DNA of 28,268 bases from S012-113 sp965368405 (GTDB lineage Bacteria > Bacteroidota > Bacteroidia > Cytophagales > Cyclobacteriaceae). Position numbers and translations under genes: made by a program. Below are positions 22,739 to 28,268 of this stretch, in pieces (position 1 is the stretch's first letter; the number at the start of each line of letters is the position of its first letter). The DNA is taken from assembly GCA_965368405.1 (NCBI GenBank), contig CBDUMS010000043.1, forward strand, positions 1 through 28,268, read 5' to 3'. The notes beneath the pieces are model-generated. The model worked only from the letters and a program-made list of their open reading frames with translations. It did no database searches and was not told the origin of the DNA.

Positions 22739-23775
22739 TGAAGCATCCTGTTTTATCCTTAATTATTGCCTTGTTATCAGGGGCAGTTATTACCTTGATC
22801 TTAATACCATTTCAGTTAACGAACACTCAGCTTTGGGTTGTATTCTTTGCCATAACTGTGGTTGTATTTAGTATTGTATGGATATTTAATGAGTATCTGG
22901 TTTTCAGAGATATGAATAAGTTGAAAATCTTAGTCAAGAATCTAGAAAATCGCAGTAAAGATGGTGATGAATATAGCTTTAGCATGCGTGATGCTCAGGT
23001 GCTTGGGGCAGCAATTAATCGATTTCGCCAGTCTCAAAACTTGAAGTTTGAAGATCTTAATAAGAAGTCAAACCTAAGGCGGCAATTTATTGCAGACGTT
23101 TCTCATGAGCTCAAGTCGCCATTATTTTCTGCTCAGGGTTATGTGCATACACTGCTCGATGGGGCGATTAAGGATAAGGAAGTTCGTAACAAGTTCCTTC
23201 GAAAGTCTGCACGTAATCTCGATTATATCGATATCCTTATTCAAGATCTTCTAACCTTATCCCAAATAGAATCAGAGGCTATACGCATGATTCCCGACCA
23301 TTTTAACATGATCAGTTTGGCTGAAGAAATTATTGATGACCGCGAATCGAAAGCGAATAAAGCTTCTGTTACCTTGGAGCTTAAACATAATATTACTCCC
23401 ATTATAGTTTTTGCAGATTATTCGCGAATTATGCAAGTGATGATCAATCTTGTAAATAATGGTATCAATCATAATAAGCCAGGAGGAAAGGTGGTAATAG
23501 AAATTAATGAGCTAGATGATAAGGTTCGCATAGCGATAGCTGATGATGGCGAGGGAATTGCTGAAAAATATCATGAACGTATTTTTAATCGATTCTTTAG
23601 AATTGATAAGAGTCGAACGGTCAAGAAAAGCACTGGGTTAGGCCTGGCAATTGTAAAGCATATACTGGAACGCCATAACTCACAGATTGAGCTTGAGAGC
23701 GAACCAGGAAAAGGAGCTAAGTTTAGCTTTTTATTACCAAGAGATAAATGGACATCAAGTGAGCCAGAAGTATAA
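22738..23775 (+). CDS. Sensor histidine kinase (PhoR-like)
   Basis: A 345-aa inner-membrane kinase, partner of the preceding regulator. Two membrane helices (about 7-25 and 31-51) are joined by only a few residues, so there is no periplasmic sensor domain. The signal is probably sensed within the membrane or via other proteins. A linker (about 55-110) leads to the HisKA domain with H123 in DVSHELKSPLFSAQGY. The ATPase domain has the N box (INLVNNGINHN), G1 (DDGEGIAEKYHERIFNRFFR) and G2 (STGLGLAIVK). All catalytic motifs are intact. The 3' end overlaps the pseudouridine synthase gene. Confidence 0.95.
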   Translation: MKHPVLSLIIALLSGAVITLILIPFQLTNTQLWVVFFAITVVVFSIVWIFNEYLVFRDMNKLKILVKNLENRSKDGDEYSFSMRDAQVLGAAINRFRQSQNLKFEDLNKKSNLRRQFIADVSHELKSPLFSAQGYVHTLLDGAIKDKEVRNKFLRKSARNLDYIDILIQDLLTLSQIESEAIRMIPDHFNMISLAEEIIDDRESKANKASVTLELKHNITPIIVFADYSRIMQVMINLVNNGINHNKPGGKVVIEINELDDKVRIAIADDGEGIAEKYHERIFNRFFRIDKSRTVKKSTGLGLAIVKHILERHNSQIELESEPGKGAKFSFLLPRDKWTSSEPEV

Positions 23776-24472
23776 ATTTAGTGATTGGATATTATTTGAG
23801 GACGATGATTATGTGGTCATCAATAAACCTGCGGGGCTTGCGACACTAGAAGATAGATCGAGCCGCTATAGTGTTTTAGCAATGGCAAGAGACTACCAAA
23901 ATGATTGCCAGGTTTGTCATAGATTAGATAAGGATACCTCTGGTATACTGGTTATTGCCAAAACTAGCGATGCTTATCGTCATGCTAATATGCAGTTTTC
24001 GGATAGAGAGGTAGAGAAAACCTATCATGCGATGGTGGATGGGGTTCACGGCTTCAAAGACCGCCATATAGATCTTTCTATCCATGTGTCGGCTTCAGGC
24101 GCTGCGCGAATCCGGCGCGAGGGAAAGCCGTCAATGACGATTGTCAATACACTTGAAAGTTTTAAAAAGCATAGTTTAGTTGAAGCTAAGCCTATTACCG
24201 GGAGGATGCACCAAATAAGAGTTCATCTGGCTGCCATAGAAGCACCTTTAATTGCAGACACTATCTATGGTGGGAAAGACCTATTTCTATCGTCCTTGAA
24301 GAGGAATTATAAACTAAAGATAGAATTGGAGGAACGTCCAATTATGCCCCGTGTTGCATTGCATGCCTACGCTATAAAGTTTAAAAATATGGCAAACAAT
24401 ACCTTGCAGATAGAGGCGCCCTATCCGAAAGACTTTAATACAGTTTTAAAGCAACTCCGAAAAGCTAATTAA
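23759..24472 (+). CDS. RluA-family RNA pseudouridine synthase
   Basis: A cytosolic enzyme that converts uridine to pseudouridine in rRNA or tRNA. The catalytic block is CHRLDKDTSGILVIAK, with D57 as nucleophile, preceded by the YVVINKPAGLATLEDRSS motif and followed by ITGRMHQIRVHLAAIEAPL near the C-terminus. It has no S4 domain. I place the start at GTG 23759 (MSQKYKFSDWILFEDDDY, 237 aa, 17-bp overlap with the kinase gene). The only upstream ATG, 23687, would overlap the kinase by 89 bp and add residues encoded inside conserved kinase sequence. Co-transcribed with the two-component pair. The target site cannot be assigned. Its stop overlaps the convergent 95-aa gene's stop. Confidence 0.9.
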   Translation: MSQKYKFSDWILFEDDDYVVINKPAGLATLEDRSSRYSVLAMARDYQNDCQVCHRLDKDTSGILVIAKTSDAYRHANMQFSDREVEKTYHAMVDGVHGFKDRHIDLSIHVSASGAARIRREGKPSMTIVNTLESFKKHSLVEAKPITGRMHQIRVHLAAIEAPLIADTIYGGKDLFLSSLKRNYKLKIELEERPIMPRVALHAYAIKFKNMANNTLQIEAPYPKDFNTVLKQLRKAN

Positions 24473-24756
24473 TTCGAATTTCTGTTTGCAAATAGGTTGT
24501 TTACGGCTTTCTTAAATTCTTGCCCGGCGCGTTCCAATTCAGATTGAACATCATCCCATTTATCTTTATTCTCTTCCCTAAAGTCTTTAAACTTCTCTCC
24601 AAGAGAATCTTTGCTTCTTTTGAGCTCTTCTAATCGGCTTTGAAATTCTTCGCTGGTATTGCCTTTGGCATCACTTAACTCAGCGATAAATGTATCTACA
24701 TTTTTACCGAAACGCTTAAACATCTTCTCTGCTTGACCTTCTGGTTTTCTTCCCAT
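24469..24756 (-). CDS. Small charged helical protein, unknown function
   Basis: A 95-aa protein with no signal peptide or membrane segment, dominated by Lys, Glu, Asp, Arg and Ser. Helical coiled-coil character runs from about 10 to 90 (EEFQSRLEELKRSKDSLGEK, then KWDDVQSELERAGQEFKKAV). The pattern of spaced Phe, Leu and Trp in charged helices recalls stress-response or apolipoprotein-like helical proteins, but I cannot assign a family. It is flanked by convergent and long non-coding sequence on the other side, so it is monocistronic. Codon use and composition look ordinary, which supports it being a real gene. Confidence 0.72.
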   Translation of the reverse strand: MGRKPEGQAEKMFKRFGKNVDTFIAELSDAKGNTSEEFQSRLEELKRSKDSLGEKFKDFREENKDKWDDVQSELERAGQEFKKAVNNLFANRNSN

Positions 24757-24903
24757 ATCACAATCTGTTTATTCTATACCAATTTAACAAACCTTCGAAT
24801 AAAGTCCATCATAATCTTAAAAAAATCTTGAGTAAATAGCATAATGATTACATCGCTACTTCTTTTTACTTAATCTGAGCTCATGTAAGTATTTTCTATA
24901 AAC

Positions 24904-26541
24904 TCAAGGAGCAAACACGTCGATAAACGCAAACTTATCACCATCGAAAAGACCCAGATCGCTGAGTTTGATCGAGGGTATCACCAGCAAGGCCATAAAA
25001 GACAAAGTCATGAAAGGAGCGCGAAGCGTAGATCCCATTAATTTACTTTGTTTATCGAGATTGGCATAGGCTTTGGCAACATCATAGCCGTCTTCATCAG
25101 ACATTAAACCGGCCACTGGTAGCGGGAGAACCTCCTCTTTTGTATTGCTCACGGTAGATAAGCCACCCTTATTTTTTATAATAAGATTAACGGCCTTTGC
25201 AATGGCTTGATCGTTCACACCAACCACAGTAATATTATGCGAATCATGTCCCACCGAAGATGCAATTGCACCTTCCTTTAACCCAAAGTTCTTAATAAAC
25301 GCAATAGCAGGAGGCTTGTCTGCATATCGGTTGATCACGGCTAATTTCAAGATATCCTCTTCTAAATTAGGCTCGGCGTGTCCATCAATAATTTTGATTT
25401 TTGCATCAATCCGGTTAGTAATTAGTTCACCGTCTAAGGCTTCAATAGCATTAACGTTTGTCGATTTTGCTTTGATCCTAAAGTCAGCTACCGATTTTAA
25501 AGAGGTATTGAATTTGTTGATTACAGCACTTTTTGTTCTGGGCAATAACGAATCTCCATTTTTTGCTACTAGCTCACCATTGATATAGGTCTCGAGAACA
25601 TTAAAATCTGTGAGGTTGTCAACAACGATAAAATCTGCAGGATCACCTTTTCGCAGCAGCCCTACTTCGAGCTTGTAATGATTTACAGGATTGATACAGG
25701 CTGCTTTTAGTACTTTAAAGAGGTCTATGCCTTTGGCGACCGCTCTTTTTACCAGGCGGTTTATATGCCCGGTAATAAGAAGATCGGGGTGCATATCATC
25801 GGAGCAGAGCATCATTTGATCGGAATGATCATGTAAAAGTTCGTGCAAGGCTTCGAAATTCCTGGCCGCACTTCCTTCCCGAATTAGGATTTTCATACCA
25901 AACTTCAGCTTGTCAGCTGCTTCTTCCTTAGTAAAGCATTCGTGATCGGTGCTGATTCCGTGCGAAATGTAATCCTGAGCGTCTTTACCTCGTAGTCCTG
26001 GTGCGTGACCATCAACAGGTTTATTAAGCTTTTTAGCAGCATCAATTTTAGCAAGCACAACGGGGTCGTTATTAAGCACGCCCGGCCAGTTCATCATTTC
26101 TGCGAGATATTTTATTCGCGTATCACGAAGAAGTTCTTCAACATCCGCCGTATCAATTATATCGCCGGCTGTTTCGAATGGGGTTGCAGGAACACACGAG
26201 GGTGCGCCAAAATAGAATTTAAGTTTAGCTCCTTCGGCATCCTCTAACATATAGTGGACGCCTTTAACGCCAAGTACATTTCCTATCTCGTGCGGGTCAG
26301 ATACTGTAGCTACTGTTCCGAAAGGCAGAGCCAGCCGAGCGAACTCCGATGGAACCAACAAAGAGCTTTCGATATGGATATGGGCATCGATAAACCCGGG
26401 CATGATATAATGTTTGGGGGCAGTCGTTATCGCTTCAATATTATCTATTTTCCCTTCTTTAATGCTAACTCTACCCGGGAATATAAGCTGCTGCTCAATA
26501 TCAACAACTTGACCTTCCACCGAAAAAATTTCCTTATTCAT
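24904..26541 (-). CDS. ade: Adenine deaminase
   Basis: A metal-dependent amidohydrolase that converts adenine to hypoxanthine and ammonia in purine salvage. The 545-aa length is typical. The metal-binding motif is HIHIESS, with H54 and H56 after MPGFIDA; TVATVSDPHEIGNV, DGHAPGLRG, STDHECF and MLCSDDMHPD follow in the family order. The C-terminal domain carries VGHDSHNITVVG and the PLPVAGLMSDEDG block. It is divergent from the lipoprotein-cmk-ispH operon: its ATG lies only about 42 bp from the presumed lipoprotein start. A near-consensus -7 box, TACTGTTG on the minus strand at 26571-26564, precedes it. Confidence 0.96.
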   Translation of the reverse strand: MNKEIFSVEGQVVDIEQQLIFPGRVSIKEGKIDNIEAITTAPKHYIMPGFIDAHIHIESSLLVPSEFARLALPFGTVATVSDPHEIGNVLGVKGVHYMLEDAEGAKLKFYFGAPSCVPATPFETAGDIIDTADVEELLRDTRIKYLAEMMNWPGVLNNDPVVLAKIDAAKKLNKPVDGHAPGLRGKDAQDYISHGISTDHECFTKEEAADKLKFGMKILIREGSAARNFEALHELLHDHSDQMMLCSDDMHPDLLITGHINRLVKRAVAKGIDLFKVLKAACINPVNHYKLEVGLLRKGDPADFIVVDNLTDFNVLETYINGELVAKNGDSLLPRTKSAVINKFNTSLKSVADFRIKAKSTNVNAIEALDGELITNRIDAKIKIIDGHAEPNLEEDILKLAVINRYADKPPAIAFIKNFGLKEGAIASSVGHDSHNITVVGVNDQAIAKAVNLIIKNKGGLSTVSNTKEEVLPLPVAGLMSDEDGYDVAKAYANLDKQSKLMGSTLRAPFMTLSFMALLVIPSIKLSDLGLFDGDKFAFIDVFAP

Positions 26542-26554
26542 TGCTTTATTTATC

Positions 26555-26562
26555 TATCTTTG
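26555..26562 (+). promoter_or_regulatory. Candidate -7 box of the lipoprotein-cmk-ispH operon
   Basis: TATCTTTG is an exact TAnnTTTG match. Its predicted start point, near 26569, lies about 14 nt before the TTG at 26583, which supports that TTG as the lipoprotein start over the earlier TTG at 26541. No -33 TTTG at normal spacing. Confidence 0.45.
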
Positions 26563-26582
26563 ACAACAGTAAATGTAGTATT

Positions 26583-26735
26583 TTGAGACCGCTATTAAGA
26601 TATATACAAATATTCTTTTTTGCATTATTGCTCGTTTTCTCGGGTTGTAAGGCGAATACTGGCCTTGTAAAAAACAAGAATCATAAAAAACTAAAGAAGG
26701 GAGAGCCAATTCCTTGTCCGATGAAAGATTGCTGA
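26583..26735 (+). CDS. Tiny lipoprotein (TTG start), unknown function
   Basis: A predicted 50-aa lipoprotein. Starting at TTG 26583, the signal peptide is MRPLLRYIQIFFFALLLVFS followed by G-C, so lipidation would be on C22 (lipobox FSGC). The mature peptide is only about 29 residues: a short linker, a lysine-rich stretch (KNKNHKKLKKGEP) and a C-terminal CPMKDC with two cysteines. There is no in-frame ATG. Another in-frame TTG at 26541 would place the start before the -7 box, so it is less likely. The stop lies 4 bp before the cmk ATG, so the genes are co-transcribed. I recognise no characterised family. The clean lipoprotein signal makes it a likely real gene. Confidence 0.65.
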   Translation: MRPLLRYIQIFFFALLLVFSGCKANTGLVKNKNHKKLKKGEPIPCPMKDC

Positions 26736-26739
26736 GCTT

Positions 26740-27417
26740 ATGAGTAAAATAATTATTGCTATCGATGGATATTCTGCATGCGGAAAAAGTACAACAGCAA
26801 AATCGGTGGCGAAGCAGTTGGGTTATATTTATGTCGATTCCGGAGCCATGTATCGCGCGGTGACCCTGTATATGTTGAATAATAACATAGATCTCCAAAA
26901 TGAGCGGGAGATTACTCAGGCTTTAAATAATATAAGAATAGACTTCATACTAGATTCTTCCGGCCTTCCCATTACACAACTTAATGATGTAGAAATAGAA
27001 GAAGAGATTCGTGAGATGCGAGTCTCTAGTAATGTGAGTACCGTAGCTGCAATACCTTCGGTGCGTAGAGCAATGGTTAAGCTGCAGCAACAACTTGGCA
27101 ATGCAAAGGGAATTGTAATGGATGGCAGAGATATTGGAACCGTTGTTTTTCCATCGGCGGAATTAAAGATCTTTATGACGGCTAAGCCTGAAATTCGTGC
27201 CCAACGTCGCAAACTCGAAATGGAACAAAAAGGAGTAAAAACGAGTTTAGAAGATGTGATGCAAAACTTAAAAGAAAGAGATCATAAGGATACAACGCGC
27301 GCGGACAGCCCGCTACGTCAGGCAGATGACGCCATTACGCTGGATAATTCTTTCTTAACGTTTGATGAACAAGTGAGTCAAATAGTAGTTCTCGCAAATA
27401 AAATTATAGAAGCATAG
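26740..27417 (+). CDS. cmk: Cytidylate kinase
   Basis: Phosphorylates CMP and dCMP with ATP, in the cytosol, for pyrimidine nucleotide salvage and mRNA-turnover recycling. The 225-aa length is normal. The P-loop is GYSACGKST at 10-18, followed by the NMP-binding block YIYVDSGAMYRAVTLYM, the MDGRDIGTVVFPSAELKIFMTA motif and the lid region KERDHKDTTRADSPL. Its stop TAG is followed directly by the ispH ATG, with no intervening base, so the two are translationally linked. Confidence 0.97.
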   Translation: MSKIIIAIDGYSACGKSTTAKSVAKQLGYIYVDSGAMYRAVTLYMLNNNIDLQNEREITQALNNIRIDFILDSSGLPITQLNDVEIEEEIREMRVSSNVSTVAAIPSVRRAMVKLQQQLGNAKGIVMDGRDIGTVVFPSAELKIFMTAKPEIRAQRRKLEMEQKGVKTSLEDVMQNLKERDHKDTTRADSPLRQADDAITLDNSFLTFDEQVSQIVVLANKIIEA

Positions 27418-28268
27418 ATGGAAGTAACGATAGATCAAAATTCTGGATACTGTTTTGGGGTAGAATTTGCTATTCAAATGGCAGAAGATGAGCTGGCTGA
27501 GTCAGGTAAACTTTATTGTCTTGGCGATATCGTTCATAACGCCATGGAAGTGGAGCGCCTGAACGCGAAAGGATTGGAGATTATTGATCACGAAGATCTT
27601 AAGACCATCAAAAATGCTAAAGTGCTTATTCGGGCTCATGGTGAACCACCAGAAACCTATCAAACGGCACTCGAAAATAATATTGAGCTTATCGATGCAT
27701 CATGTCCTGTCGTGTTAAAGTTACAGAACAGAGTAAATAAAGACTTCCGTAAAATGGAAGAAGAGGATGGGCAGTTGGTGATTTATGGTAAGAAAGGACA
27801 TGCGGAAGTAATTGGCCTTACCGGGCAAACGAATAATAAGGCCATTGTTGTGATGGAAGATGAGGACCTTGAGCAGATAGATTACTCTAAACCGATCACC
27901 CTATTTAGTCAGACTACAAAAAGTACGAAGGGGTTTTATAATCTCAAGGCAAAGCTGGAAGATAAGGTTAACGAAGAGGCCTCGTTTAAAGCGAATGACA
28001 GTATTTGCAGGCAGGTTTCTAACCGAGAGCCCAATATGGTGAAGTTTGCCGGAGAAAATGATGTTATTCTGTTTGTAAGTGGCAAAAAGAGCTCGAATGG
28101 AAGAGCTTTACACAGTGTTTGCAAGAGTGTAAATGAGCGCAGCTATTTTATTGAGAACGAAGATGAAATGGATTTGAGCTGGTTTAAGCCTGATGATAAG
28201 GTTGGAATATGTGGCGCAACGTCTACACCGACCTGGTTAATGGAAAAGGTCCGGGATTCCTTGCTAAA
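27418..28268 (+). CDS. ispH: 4-hydroxy-3-methylbut-2-enyl diphosphate reductase (3' end outside window)
   Basis: Last enzyme of the MEP pathway: an iron-sulfur reductase that turns HMBPP into IPP and DMAPP. The frame is open from the ATG at 27418 to the window edge (283 full codons), so only a short C-terminal piece is missing. The three cluster cysteines are C12 (GYCFGV), C96 (DASCPVV) and C197 (DSICRQVSNRE). H40, H74 in RAHGEPP and H128 in KKGHAEVIG line the diphosphate site. The late blocks SGKKSSNGRALHSVCKSVNE and GATSTPTWLMEKV are also present. It directly follows cmk with no gap. Confidence 0.96.
   Translation, partial: MEVTIDQNSGYCFGVEFAIQMAEDELAESGKLYCLGDIVHNAMEVERLNAKGLEIIDHEDLKTIKNAKVLIRAHGEPPETYQTALENNIELIDASCPVVLKLQNRVNKDFRKMEEEDGQLVIYGKKGHAEVIGLTGQTNNKAIVVMEDEDLEQIDYSKPITLFSQTTKSTKGFYNLKAKLEDKVNEEASFKANDSICRQVSNREPNMVKFAGENDVILFVSGKKSSNGRALHSVCKSVNERSYFIENEDEMDLSWFKPDDKVGICGATSTPTWLMEKVRDSLL

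Noticed and set aside
22049..23775. True PhoB/PhoR phosphate system
   Set aside because: The domains fit, but no pst or phoU gene is nearby and the kinase lacks a sensor domain, so the specific names are not supported.
26541..26582. Earlier TTG start for the small lipoprotein
   Set aside because: It precedes the -7 box and adds a polar stretch before the signal peptide; the TTG at 26583 gives a normal lipoprotein signal.

Overview
The window is a gene-dense piece of a low-to-mid GC Bacteroidota chromosome, most likely a marine Cytophagales relative (Roseivirga/Marivirga-like; the lineage is my inference from protein flavour). Four things support this. Several intergenic gaps carry exact matches to the Bacteroidota -7 box TAnnTTTG, some with TTTG about 20 bp upstream. 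Strong Shine-Dalgarno sequences are scarce. The order pheT - small coiled-coil gene - zapA - rny looks like the arrangement I associate with this phylum. DUF1684, DUF2795 and COG4324-type proteins are all present. Nearly everything is chromosomal core. I see no transposase, integrase, phage gene, CRISPR array, tRNA or rRNA, and no stretch over 300 bp without a gene.

Layout. 1-3.6 kb: the tail of ahcY (+) converges on a two-gene minus unit, a penicillin-acylase-family Ntn hydrolase followed 1 bp later by a voltage-gated K+ channel with a C-terminal zinc ribbon. 3.6-5.1 kb: a small exported protein (-) and sucD (+) with a clear promoter. 5.1-11.6 kb: a long run of minus genes, rpsT, radC, a DUF1684 protein, pheT, a coiled-coil gene, zapA and rny (translation, repair, division, mRNA decay). 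11.7-14.9 kb: an S1/P1-nuclease/phospholipase-C-type zinc enzyme (+), a stand-alone receiver protein (-) and the ABC-F factor EttA (-). 14.9-17 kb: a DUF2795 protein (+), ispD and queA (-). 17-21 kb: an orphan MacB/FtsX-type permease (+), an unknown 199-aa protein with a LuxR-type response regulator (-), and recA (-).

20.9-28.3 kb: a COG4324 zinc peptidase (+) divergent from recA, a PhoB/PhoR-like two-component pair overlapping an RluA-family pseudouridine synthase (+), a small charged helical protein (-), adenine deaminase (-), then a plus operon of a tiny lipoprotein, cmk and ispH, the last running off the edge. ispD and ispH place the MEP isoprenoid pathway in this organism.

I found no convincing new multi-gene system. 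The most interesting signals are small: a perfect 20-bp direct repeat (period 23 bp), each copy holding the inverted repeat ACTAA-N5-TTAGT, laid over the recA core promoter; three convergent gene pairs whose stop codons overlap within a 4-bp palindrome; a zinc-ribbon tail on a Kv-type channel; a TTG-started 50-aa lipoprotein ahead of cmk; and two uncharacterised proteins attached to regulatory or division genes.
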